Program-made: the position numbers and the translations under genes
The notes under the pieces: generated by a model
What the model saw: only the letters and a program-made list of their open reading frames with translations
The model's database searches: none
What the model was told of the DNA's origin: nothing
In this document: in pieces, positions 14,849 to 21,472 of the stretch
How positions within the stretch are numbered: position 1 is the stretch's first letter
Layout of the letters: every line of letters starts with the position of its first letter
DNA from: an uncultured Clostridiaceae bacterium
GTDB lineage: Bacteria > Bacillota > Clostridia > Lachnospirales > Lachnospiraceae
NCBI GenBank assembly: GCA_902477765.1
Contig: CABSIM010000043.1
Location: forward strand, 1-21,472
Length of the DNA stretch: 21,472 nt
Reading direction: 5' to 3'

Positions 14849-16678
14849 ATGGGTGTATTGCTGCTGAGATTATTGATTACCATAGGTGTGGCTTTCCTGG
14901 CGGGGAAGCTTGTTTCAAAGGTGAAGCTGCCTTCAATCCTGGGGTGGCTTATTACGGGAATGGTTCTGGGCCCCCATGCGTGTTCCGTTATGAACCAGCA
15001 GATTCTGGATGCGGCGTGGTACCAGACAGCGGTGCATATTCTTGAATGCAGTGTCGGTCTGATGATCGGCACAGAGCTTGTCTGGAAAAAGATCAGACGC
15101 TCGGGAAAATCCATTATCATTACGACGCTGACCCAGTCGCTGGGGACGTTTTTTCTGGTTTCCCTGGTCTTTGGAATCGTATTTTCCCTCTGTGACATTC
15201 CGCTTTATCTGGCATTTATTTTCGGGGGAATTGCGCTGGCCACAGCACCTGCGCCGGCTCTGTCCATTGTCCGTGAGTTCAAGACAAAGGGACCCGTTAC
15301 CGAGACGCTGATCCCCATGGCGGCACTGGATGATATTGTGGGCTGCATCGTATTTTTCATTACGATTGCGGTTACGGCAGGAACCCTTTCCGCCGGTGCG
15401 CTTCCGCCGTACATGATCGCGCTGGTGGTCCTTCTTCCGCTGCTCATCGGTGTGGCAGCCGGTCTTCTGGCAGGAAAACTGCTGAAGAAGGAGAGAAGCA
15501 GAACAGAGACTCTGGCACTCCTTCTGGTAATGATCGCGGCGGCTTCCGCAGCGGGCTTTGTATTCAATACGCGGATACTGCCTGCGCCTGTGCTGAATTT
15601 CATGCTGATCGGCATGGCGTTTTCCGCAACGTTTGCCAACATGGTGCCGGAGGTACGTCTGCAGCAGATCATGGACAGCTTCAACCCTGTGCTGGGAGCC
15701 GCGATGATTGTTGTGATTCTCAATCTGGGAGCTCCGCTGGATTATCATCTGATTCTGGGAGCCGGTCTGTTTACGGCCGTTTACATTCTGGCCCGGGCGG
15801 CAGGAAAATATGCCGGTGCCCGTTTCGGTGCCTCAGTCACCGGAGCGCCGGAATCCGTGAAAAAGTTTCTTGGACTGACTCTGCTGCCGCATTCCGGTGT
15901 TTCTCTGGTCTTTACCGGCATTGCTGTTTCCGTGCTGTCGGCACCTGCTCCGGAATGCGCAGGAATTGTCCAGGGTACCATTGCGGCTGCGGCCGTCATT
16001 AATGAAGTGATCGCCGTGGTGGCTGCAAAAAAGGCCTTTGAATGGGCAGGTGAACTGAATGCATCCGGTGCGGATCTTGAAACGGAAGCGGCTCACACCA
16101 TTGTCACCATCAGCAGGCAGCATGGAAGCGGCGGAAGAGAGATCGGACAGAAGACGGCACAGCGGCTGGGAATTCCCTTTTATGACCGGCAGATCATAGA
16201 ACTGTCCGCCGGAAACAGTTCCATAGATGCAAGCTTTTTTGAGGACAGCGACGTAAAAAATGCCGGCGGCCTGCTGAATGAGCTTTCGGCCGGCGTGCAC
16301 TTTACGATGCCTGTTACGGACCAGGTGTTTCTCCGGCAGGAGAAAGTCATAGAGGATCTGGCTGCGGAAAAAAGCTGTGTGATTGTGGGACGCTGTGCAG
16401 ATGCAATTCTTGGGAAGAATCCCAATGTACTGAAAGTATTCATCTATGCGGATTCCGAAAGCAGAAAAAAGCGCGTCCGGGATGTCTATCACGAGCCGGC
16501 AGACGCACTGGAAAAAACGGAAAAGAATCGGTGCGCCTATTATCAGTATTATACGGGAAAACGTTTCGGTGACGCGCAGAATTATGATATCTGCCTGAAC
16601 AGCAGTGCCCTTGGCACAGACGAATGTGTAAATATGATCTGTGCTGCCTTCCGCAGCCGTTCGGAGGAGAGACAGTAA
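14849..16678 (+). CDS. Cation:proton antiporter (CPA2-like) fused to a cytidylate-kinase-like domain
   Basis: This 609-residue protein is a fusion. Residues ~1-395 form about a dozen membrane segments of a Kef/CPA-type antiporter: LPSILGWLITGMVLGPH near 27-43, ATAPAPALSIVREF at 131-144 and the ion-site-like ALDDIVG with Asp161-Asp162. After a short linker (about 396-415), residues ~417-600 form a soluble P-loop domain of the cytidylate-kinase-like type (PF13189-like): ISRQHGSGGREIG (421-432, phosphate-binding), FYDRQIIE, VIVGRCADAIL (near 512-522) and an Arg/Lys-rich lid. The same frame runs through without stop, so the fusion is seen directly; regulation of transport by nucleotide binding is inference. 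An in-frame stop just upstream makes ATG 14849 the first possible start; GGTGAG (14838-14843) is its likely Shine-Dalgarno. Confidence 0.9.
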   Translation: MGVLLLRLLITIGVAFLAGKLVSKVKLPSILGWLITGMVLGPHACSVMNQQILDAAWYQTAVHILECSVGLMIGTELVWKKIRRSGKSIIITTLTQSLGTFFLVSLVFGIVFSLCDIPLYLAFIFGGIALATAPAPALSIVREFKTKGPVTETLIPMAALDDIVGCIVFFITIAVTAGTLSAGALPPYMIALVVLLPLLIGVAAGLLAGKLLKKERSRTETLALLLVMIAAASAAGFVFNTRILPAPVLNFMLIGMAFSATFANMVPEVRLQQIMDSFNPVLGAAMIVVILNLGAPLDYHLILGAGLFTAVYILARAAGKYAGARFGASVTGAPESVKKFLGLTLLPHSGVSLVFTGIAVSVLSAPAPECAGIVQGTIAAAAVINEVIAVVAAKKAFEWAGELNASGADLETEAAHTIVTISRQHGSGGREIGQKTAQRLGIPFYDRQIIELSAGNSSIDASFFEDSDVKNAGGLLNELSAGVHFTMPVTDQVFLRQEKVIEDLAAEKSCVIVGRCADAILGKNPNVLKVFIYADSESRKKRVRDVYHEPADALEKTEKNRCAYYQYYTGKRFGDAQNYDICLNSSALGTDECVNMICAAFRSRSEERQ

Positions 16679-16889
16679 AAAAGAAGCCCCGGACGGTTCC
16701 TCCGTACGGCGGTCCTGCAGGGGCGGCACAGAGGAAAATGGAAAGAAAATCTGCATCAGGGTGCCCTCCTCCGGTTCTTAAAACACGTACAGGAAACGTT
16801 AATGGATTTGTAAATAAAATGTGACTGGAAATTCAAGAAATATATGGTATCTTTAAGCCATACAGAAAACACCCACAGGGAGGAAGACT

Positions 16890-17759
16890 ATGATGAGAAC
16901 AGCAAAAAAATGGACAGGAATCATGTGTGCTGCGGCACTGACCGCAGGAATGGCATTTTCCGCTCTGGCGGAAACGGGAAGCCAGACCCTGGGTCCCGTC
17001 TGCATGGACGGCCGGGTTACTGAACTGGAAGACGGGCGTTTTACAATGGAGCGCAGAAACGGCGGGCAGACAGATGAAGTAGTGATTCTGCTCGGCGATG
17101 ATACAAAGATTCTGGAAGCTGTCAACGGGTATCCCGTAACTGCGGAGAACCTGGAAGAAGGCGAGGCTGTCCGGGTATATGCGGGACCGGCCATGACCAT
17201 GAGCATACCGCCGATGACCACGGCAGAGATCGTACTGACAGACGTTCCGGCGGATTTCGGTTTTCCGTCATATGAAACCGTGGCGGAGATGACAGACAAC
17301 GGAGACGGCACCCATACCGTGACCACCGCGTCCGGCACTGCCTATCAGGTGAACCAGGAAACGGTTCTTCTTCCTTATCTCACCAGAAATATGGTTTATG
17401 TGACCGATCTTACAGAGGGAACGGACTTCCTGGTCTGGACCGCTCAGGGAGATGCGGAGACGGCATCCAAAATCGTTATTTTCCAGAGCCAGGGCAGCGG
17501 AAACAATACAGAGGAAACTTCTGCTGAAAAGCAGGGATGGATCATGGAAGACGGCTGCTGGTACTTTTATGAGCAGAATCAGGTGAAAAAGGGCTGGCTG
17601 CTGGACGGAGAAGACTGGTACTATCTGAATCCGGAAAACGGACAGATGCAGACAGGATTTGTGACCCTGGACGGAAAGACCTATTTCCTTCAGGAAGACG
17701 GAAGAATGCTGACAGAGGCCAGAGTCTTCACGCCGGATGAGAACGGAGCTCTTCATTAA
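16890..17759 (+). CDS. Exported protein with C-terminal cell-wall-binding repeats
   Basis: This 289-residue secreted protein has a signal peptide ending in ALA (cleavage after about residue 27). Residues ~30-200 form a beta-rich domain of unknown function with NGDGTHTVTTASGTAY and a repeated strand pattern; I do not recognise it. Residues ~216-275 contain three choline-binding-type (CW_binding) repeats of about 20 residues: GWIMEDGCWYFYEQN, GWLLDGEDWYYLNPENG and GFVTLDGKTYFLQEDG. Three repeats are few for firm wall attachment. There is no LPXTG motif. Two ATG codons in tandem (16890 and 16893) follow GGGAGGAAG. In the 211 bases upstream I see no convincing promoter. Two hairpins follow the gene at 17782-17852. 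Confidence 0.85.
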   Translation: MMRTAKKWTGIMCAAALTAGMAFSALAETGSQTLGPVCMDGRVTELEDGRFTMERRNGGQTDEVVILLGDDTKILEAVNGYPVTAENLEEGEAVRVYAGPAMTMSIPPMTTAEIVLTDVPADFGFPSYETVAEMTDNGDGTHTVTTASGTAYQVNQETVLLPYLTRNMVYVTDLTEGTDFLVWTAQGDAETASKIVIFQSQGSGNNTEETSAEKQGWIMEDGCWYFYEQNQVKKGWLLDGEDWYYLNPENGQMQTGFVTLDGKTYFLQEDGRMLTEARVFTPDENGALH

Positions 17760-17781
17760 AACATCAGGATACGGAAAAGAA

Positions 17782-17852
17782 ACATCCGGACATATACGCG
17801 GAAAAGGGTCCGGATGTCCGGGCGGCATGGCTCAGAGGCCATGCCGTTTTTT
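17782..17852 (+). terminator. Tandem hairpins, the second a strong terminator
   Basis: Hairpin 1 is ACATCCGGAC/GTCCGGATGT (17782-17791/17809-17818), perfect, with a 17-base loop and no T run. Hairpin 2 is CGGCATGGC/GCCATGCCG (17823-17831/17838-17846), perfect, with a 6-base loop followed by TTTTTT (17847-17852). Confidence 0.85.
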
Positions 17853-18032
17853 ATATACAGAAAACTTCGGTTCCTGCATCATGAAATGCTCTGCATGGAA
17901 TGCCCTGCGGCAGAAAGCGCCTCTGCGCCGGCCGCCGCAGGGGGAGACTCCTTTTCTGCAGGATTCTTTTTATGTCTGCCTTACGCAGCCAATAGTGAAA
18001 TCTGTTTCACTTTCTGAAAACAATGTGCGTAC

Positions 18033-18060
18033 TTGCCGGAAAAGCACAGACGTATATAAT
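18033..18060 (+). promoter_or_regulatory. Promoter of the second aldo/keto reductase
   Basis: TTGCCG (18033-18038) and TATAAT (18055-18060) are separated by 16 bases. This leaves a leader of about 125 bases with a perfect 7-bp hairpin AGGTTCC/GGAACCT (18092-18098/18106-18112). The gap 17853-18032 holds nothing else I recognise. Confidence 0.6.
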
Positions 18061-18190
18061 ACAGGTATACTTAATTTCTCCTGCGGCACACAGGTTCCGT
18101 TTCATGGAACCTCTCCGGTTTTCGGAATTCTGCTTCCGCATCTGTGCCGGAATGGCTTAGACCGCAGAACTGAAAAGGAGGAAACTGTGT

Positions 18191-19345
18191 ATGGAATACA
18201 GAATATTGGGCAGAACGGGGCTGAAGGTCAGCGAAATCGGCCTGGGAGGCGAATGGTTCAACGGCCTGGACGCGGACCAGAGTACTGCTATTGTGGATGC
18301 GGCGCAGCAGAACGGCATCAATTATATTGATATCTTCATGCCGCAGGCCCCCACCCGTGACAACCTGGGTACAGCGCTGGAGGGGCGCAGAGACCGGTTC
18401 ATCATTCAGGGGCATCTCTGCACCATTTATGAGGATGGCCAGTACACCCGCACCCGCGACATTGAAAAGACAAAGCGTTCTTTTGAAGACCTTCTGGAGC
18501 GGCTGCATACAGATTATATCGACATCGGCATGATCCATTACATTGACAGTGAAGAAGATTTCCGGACCGTATTTGAAGGACCTGTTCTGGAATATGCAAA
18601 GGAACTGAAGGAAAAAGGGATCATTCACCATATCGGAATGAGCTCCCATAATCCCCACATTGCCTTAAAAGCCGTGGAAAGCGGGTGGATCGATGTGCTG
18701 ATGTTCAGTGTGAACCCTGCCTACGATATGGAAGCCGCCGATACGGATATTTATGACCTGATGGAATTTAAGGGCATGGAGAAAAGCGGTCTCGTGGTGG
18801 ATGAAGCCCGTCAGAAACTGTATTCGGCCTGCGAGGCCGAAGGTGTGGCCATTACAGTGATGAAGCCGCTGGGAGCAGGAACTCTGCTGAAGGCGGAAAG
18901 CTCTCCGTTTGGCGTGGCCATGACAGTGCCGCAGTGCATTCAGTACTGTCTGGACCGCAACGGTGTAAAAGTGGTGATTGTAGGATGCCATACGGTGGAT
19001 GAAGTGCTGGAGGCAGTGAAATATTATGATACAGCTGCGGAAGAACGCAGCTATGCCCATATTTTCAGCGGAGAGAAAGAAATCCGCATGACAGGACGCT
19101 GCATGTACTGCAATCACTGTCAGCCATGTCCGGCGCATATTGACATTGCCGCCGTAACCAAGTTTCTGGATCTGGCAATGCAGCAGAGTTCTGTGCCGGA
19201 AACCGTGGCACAGCATTACCGGGCGCTTCCGGCTTCGGCAGATGACTGCCTGATGTGCGGAAAATGTGAATCCAACTGTCCGTTTGGTGTCAGAATCAGG
19301 GAAAACATGAAAAAAGCACGGGAGATTTTTGCACAGAAGAAATAG
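18191..19345 (+). CDS. Aldo/keto reductase-like protein with two [4Fe-4S] motifs and altered tetrad
   Basis: This 384-residue protein begins with an aldo/keto reductase barrel (EYRILGRTGLKVSEIGLGG, given in part) and ends with two ferredoxin-type motifs: CMYCNHCQPCP (Cys304, 307, 310, 313) and CLMCGKCESNCP (Cys353, 356, 359, 363). By alignment with the paralogue at 2763, Asp47 and His116 are kept. The catalytic Tyr is replaced by Gln52 (in DIFMPQAP) and the Lys appears to be His75 (IIQGHL). Either the chemistry differs from ordinary carbonyl reduction or the protein has lost it. The start follows AAAAGGAGGAAAC. It is a single-gene unit with its own promoter and a strong terminator. Confidence 0.88.
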   Translation: MEYRILGRTGLKVSEIGLGGEWFNGLDADQSTAIVDAAQQNGINYIDIFMPQAPTRDNLGTALEGRRDRFIIQGHLCTIYEDGQYTRTRDIEKTKRSFEDLLERLHTDYIDIGMIHYIDSEEDFRTVFEGPVLEYAKELKEKGIIHHIGMSSHNPHIALKAVESGWIDVLMFSVNPAYDMEAADTDIYDLMEFKGMEKSGLVVDEARQKLYSACEAEGVAITVMKPLGAGTLLKAESSPFGVAMTVPQCIQYCLDRNGVKVVIVGCHTVDEVLEAVKYYDTAAEERSYAHIFSGEKEIRMTGRCMYCNHCQPCPAHIDIAAVTKFLDLAMQQSSVPETVAQHYRALPASADDCLMCGKCESNCPFGVRIRENMKKAREIFAQKK

Positions 19346-19374
19346 GAAATCCGCCGGTGTAAAGCGGAAAACAG

Positions 19375-19409
19375 GAGCAGAAACGGGAGTACCGTTTCTG
19401 CTCTTTTTT
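19375..19409 (+). terminator. Terminator of the second aldo/keto reductase
   Basis: A perfect 12-bp stem (19375-19386 with 19392-19403) has a 5-base loop and is followed by TTTTTT (19404-19409). Confidence 0.9.
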
Positions 19410-19447
19410 GCTGCGGTGAAGCAGACGTTTTTCTGTCTATATTTCTG

Positions 19448-19476
19448 TTGACATATAATATTATATAGCGTATAAT
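19448..19476 (+). promoter_or_regulatory. Consensus promoter of the padR operon
   Basis: TTGACA (19448-19453) and TATAAT (19471-19476) are separated by exactly 17 bases, a perfect consensus. The leader to the padR start is about 104 bases. Confidence 0.88.
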
Positions 19477-19509
19477 ATAGCCATAATATTATATGACATA
19501 TAGTATTAT
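19453..19509. promoter_or_regulatory. Repeated AT palindromes over the padR promoter (probable operators)
   Basis: The palindrome ATAATATTAT occurs at 19455-19464 (extended to a 14-bp palindrome at 19453-19466, within the -35/-10 spacer) and at 19483-19492 (just after the -10). A one-mismatch copy, ATAGTATTAT, lies at 19500-19509. The first two are 28 bp apart. The location fits self-repression by PadR, but chance is possible in AT-rich sequence. Confidence 0.5.
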
Positions 19510-19586
19510 AAAAAATATAAGAAGATGAAGATTTCAGGGCGGCCGGTTCGTTTTATATACAGAGGCCGGAAAGGAGTGAAACATTC

Positions 19587-19907
19587 ATGGTTTTTAATAC
19601 AGGAGCAGCGCTGCTGGATGCCATTGTACTGGCGGCGGTTTCAAAAGAACAGAACGGGACGTACGGTTACAAAATAACCCAGGATGTGAGGAAGGCCATT
19701 GATATTTCGGAATCTACCCTGTATCCGGTGCTGAGGAGGCTCCAGAAAGAGGAATGCCTGGAGGTCTATGATCTGGCTATCGACGGAAGAAACCGGAGAT
19801 ACTACAGACTGACGGAGACCGGAAGAGCCCAGCTCAGACTTTATAAGGGAGAGTGGGCAGGATATTCGGAAAAAATATCCCGGATTTTTGAGGAGGCAAT
19901 GATATGA
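19587..19907 (+). CDS. PadR-family transcriptional regulator
   Basis: This 106-residue DNA-binding protein has a winged helix with the PadR signature: TYGYKITQDVRKA, then SESTLYPVLRRLQKEECL and GRNRRYYRLTETG. The short C-terminus (one helix) is that of the minimal PadR-s2 type, which dimerises without a large ligand domain. The start follows AAAGGAG with acceptable spacing. It overlaps the DUF1700 gene by 4 bp (ATGA). PadR-DUF1700 pairs are widespread in Firmicutes. It probably represses its own operon through the AT palindromes upstream. Confidence 0.93.
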   Translation: MVFNTGAALLDAIVLAAVSKEQNGTYGYKITQDVRKAIDISESTLYPVLRRLQKEECLEVYDLAIDGRNRRYYRLTETGRAQLRLYKGEWAGYSEKISRIFEEAMI

Positions 19908-20671
19908 GAAAGGAAGAGTTTTTTGACCGTCTGGAATATCTGCTTCAGGATATGACAGACAAAGATAAAAAGGAAGCAATGCAGTATTACCGGGATTATG
20001 TGGAAGAAGCCGGTCCGGAAAAGGAAGAAGAGGTCATTGCGGAATTCGGCAGCCCGGAACGGGTGGCAGCCATCATCCGGGCGGATATCATGGGGAATCT
20101 GGAGGACGGAGGTTCCTTTACCGAGACAGGCTATGAGGATGAACGGTTCCGGGATCCGGGCTATCAGGTGGCCAGAAGATATGATCTTCCGGAGGAACAA
20201 GAGACGGAAACAGCGGGAAACCAGAAAGGAAACAGGAGAAGAGAGACCGGAAGATACTGCCGCGGCAAGGATGAAAAACAGATAACCCAGCCGCTGCGAT
20301 GGCTGCTGATCGGAATTCTTGTGGTGATTGCCAGTCCGTTTCTTCTGGGAGCAGGCGGAACCATACTGGGAATTCTTGTGGGATTTCTGTCCCTGCTGTT
20401 CGGCGGAATCGTGACAGTGCTGCTTCTCACTGCGGCAGCATTCATCGCAGGAGTGGTGCTGGCGGCATTCGGCGCGGTGTTCATGATGGGCAGCCCGCTG
20501 GAAGGACTGCTTCTGCTGGGGCTTTCCCTCATAAGCCTGGGATGCGGAGTTCTGGGACTGGTTGTGACGGTGGCGCTGATCGGAATGCTTCTTCCTTTCC
20601 TGTGGAGATGCCTGATGAAGGCCGCGGACAGCCTTATGGGAAGAAGAAAGGAGGGAAAGCGGCATGAGTAA
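19904..20671 (+). CDS. DUF1700 (HAAS-domain) membrane protein
   Basis: This 255-residue protein has an N-terminal cytosolic HAAS helical domain (residues ~1-65: KEEFFDRLEYLLQDM, EAMQYYRDYVEEAG, EEVIAEFGSPERVAAII). A charged, Arg/Glu-rich linker (about 66-125) follows, then three or four hydrophobic segments (about 128-250). HAAS domains are thought to pass signals between PadR-type regulators and membrane partners; that function here is inferred. It is coupled to padR (4-bp overlap) and to the next gene (8-bp overlap). Confidence 0.9.
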   Translation: MRKEEFFDRLEYLLQDMTDKDKKEAMQYYRDYVEEAGPEKEEEVIAEFGSPERVAAIIRADIMGNLEDGGSFTETGYEDERFRDPGYQVARRYDLPEEQETETAGNQKGNRRRETGRYCRGKDEKQITQPLRWLLIGILVVIASPFLLGAGGTILGILVGFLSLLFGGIVTVLLLTAAAFIAGVVLAAFGAVFMMGSPLEGLLLLGLSLISLGCGVLGLVVTVALIGMLLPFLWRCLMKAADSLMGRRKEGKRHE

Positions 20672-20966
20672 GTTCATCAAGATCGGTATGATTGCGGGAA
20701 TTCTCATGATCCTGGTGGGAACAGGAGTGGCCGCCGTCTCAGTGGCCATGGGGGTCAGCGTTCACAGACTGGCAGATCTGTTCCGGAAGCGGGAGATTTT
20801 CATTTCGTATGAGGATGATCACGGTGTCAGGGAAGAAAACACCGGAGAAGAAGACGGACTGCTGATCGGATATGCGGATATGGATACGGCAAAAATGGAT
20901 CAGAACCTGGGATTCTTTATTGTAAAGACCGGCGCGGACGGAAAGATCCGGGTTCTGAATCAGTGA
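20664..20966 (+). CDS. Small membrane-anchored protein between DUF1700 and PspC
   Basis: This 100-residue protein has one membrane segment at about residues 7-29 and then an external stretch of about 70 mostly acidic residues. It closes with ADMDTAKMDQNLGFFIVKTGADGKIRVL. In related operons the gene after DUF1700 often encodes a longer DUF4097 (beta-helical adhesin-like) protein. This one has the same anchor position but is too short to hold that domain, so it may be a remnant or a different family. It overlaps the DUF1700 gene by 8 bp. I do not recognise it. Confidence 0.7.
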   Translation: MSKFIKIGMIAGILMILVGTGVAAVSVAMGVSVHRLADLFRKREIFISYEDDHGVREENTGEEDGLLIGYADMDTAKMDQNLGFFIVKTGADGKIRVLNQ

Positions 20967-20986
20967 TCAAAGACAGGAGGAGGAAA

Positions 20987-21181
20987 ATGGATATGAAGAG
21001 ACTTTACCGTTCAGAGAGAGACCGGGTATTATGCGGCGTATGCGGAGGACTTGGTGAATACCTCAATGTGGATCCGACACTGATCCGGCTGCTGTGGGCG
21101 GTTCTGGCCTGCTCCGGAACCGGTATTGTGGCTTACATCATTGCGGCTGTCATCATTCCCAGCGAGAGAAACGTGCTGTAG
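20987..21181 (+). CDS. PspC domain protein
   Basis: This 64-residue membrane protein has the PspC signature RVLCGVCGGLGEYLNVDPTL (residues ~13-32) followed by RLLWAVLAC and one hydrophobic segment ending AVIIPSE. PspC proteins sit in the inner membrane and take part in envelope-stress responses; in Firmicutes they often stand alone or next to regulators. The start at 20987 is chosen over an in-frame ATG at 20963, because CAGGAGGAGG (20974-20983) lies just upstream and the shorter form matches family length. It is the last gene of the padR operon. Confidence 0.92.
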   Translation: MDMKRLYRSERDRVLCGVCGGLGEYLNVDPTLIRLLWAVLACSGTGIVAYIIAAVIIPSERNVL

Positions 21182-21285
21182 GAAAGACGGCGGAAAAATT
21201 TTTCTGCCGGAAAGGGGAGAGAAAAAGGAAACAAAAACGGAAACGGGCACAGACAAAGCGCCCGGACGAGGATAAAGGAAGCATG

Positions 21286-21315
21286 AAAAAGGGGCCGCCT
21301 GTGCGGCTCCTTTCT
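21286..21315 (+). terminator. Probable terminator of the padR-pspC operon
   Basis: An imperfect 13-bp stem (21286-21298 with 21303-21315) has a 4-base loop and one internal G-T pair, with CCTTTCT in the right arm. The tail is a broken T run. Between 21182 and 21285 I see only purine-rich sequence. Confidence 0.55.
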
Positions 21316-21374
21316 GTATAGGAGGGGAAAAACAGGAAATACTTTAAATACCAACAGAAAAGGAGTTTTGGCAT

Positions 21375-21472
21375 ATGCCCAGAAAGAAAAAAGAAGAAAC
21401 GTTTGATCCGGAAAAAATAGAACCGGAAATCGCAAAAGCAGTAGAGGAATTTTTCACAAAAGAGGAATTGAA
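21375..21472 (+). CDS. Unidentified gene, 5' part only (runs off the right edge)
   Basis: The frame opens with ATG at 21375, preceded by AAAAGGAG about nine bases upstream, and stays open to the edge (32 complete codons). The visible N-terminus (MPRKKKEETFDPEKIEPEIA) is highly charged and then becomes helical (KAVEEFFTKEEL). That is too little to name a family. The Lys-rich start could fit a nucleic-acid-binding protein, but this is a guess. Confidence 0.6.
   Translation, partial: MPRKKKEETFDPEKIEPEIAKAVEEFFTKEEL

Noticed and set aside
16679..16730. Terminator after the antiporter-kinase gene
   Set aside because: GCCCC/GGGGC arms can pair, but the interior is poorly paired and no T run follows on the plus strand.
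15833..16756. 307-codon open frame on the minus strand
   Set aside because: It is antisense to the antiporter-kinase fusion, with no Shine-Dalgarno site and no recognisable motif.
1..21472. CRISPR array, prophage, transposase or integron parts
   Set aside because: I found no regularly spaced direct repeats, no transposase or integrase motif, and no terminal repeats with target duplication. The only tRNA is not flanked by an integrase gene.

Overview
The window is a 21.5 kb, roughly 50% GC stretch of a bacterial chromosome. Strong AGGAGG-type ribosome binding sites, tight ATGA overlaps and TTGACA/TATAAT promoters point to a Firmicute. The gene set (DUF1700/PadR pair, ferredoxin-type aldo/keto reductases, BaiN/HI0933 flavoprotein, PPK2-type Pap, a cmk-ispH-rpsA operon, a DUF3783 protein) fits anaerobic Clostridia, most likely Lachnospiraceae; that placement is inference. 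No phage, CRISPR array or intact insertion sequence is visible.

Layout. At 1-2066 lie the 3' end of a radical SAM gene, then an ECF sigma factor overlapping a membrane-anchored partner, closed by a terminator. At 2118-2278 a tRNA-Pro(GGG) is read leftward with its own promoter and terminator. At 2286-6677 a rightward set follows: DUF3783 protein, Fe-S aldo/keto reductase, tandem-domain polyphosphate:AMP phosphotransferase, and a BaiN-like flavoprotein overlapping it by 8 bp. At 6678-7311 is an AT-rich island with one small membrane-anchored orphan. At 7356-9844 come a zinc-ribbon protein and, leftward, an RsiV/DUF3298-like lipoprotein and a DUF1801 protein. At 10028-13497 are a small secreted or anchored protein and the housekeeping operon cmk-ispH-rpsA. 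At 13604-16678 a TTG-started acylphosphatase diverges from a TetR regulator with two operator-like palindromes, followed by a 609-residue cation/proton antiporter fused to a cytidylate-kinase-like domain. At 16890-19409 are an exported protein with cell-wall-binding repeats and a second Fe-S aldo/keto reductase whose catalytic residues look altered. At 19448-21181 lies a four-gene envelope module (PadR, DUF1700, small membrane-anchored protein, PspC). A partial gene runs off the right edge.

The items most worth a second look are the antiporter-kinase fusion beside its TetR gene, the aldo/keto reductase lacking the usual Tyr and Lys, and the PadR-DUF1700-PspC module with repeated AT palindromes over its promoter. 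Most of the rest is ordinary core clostridial genome. All functional calls rest on motif recognition by eye; no searches were run.
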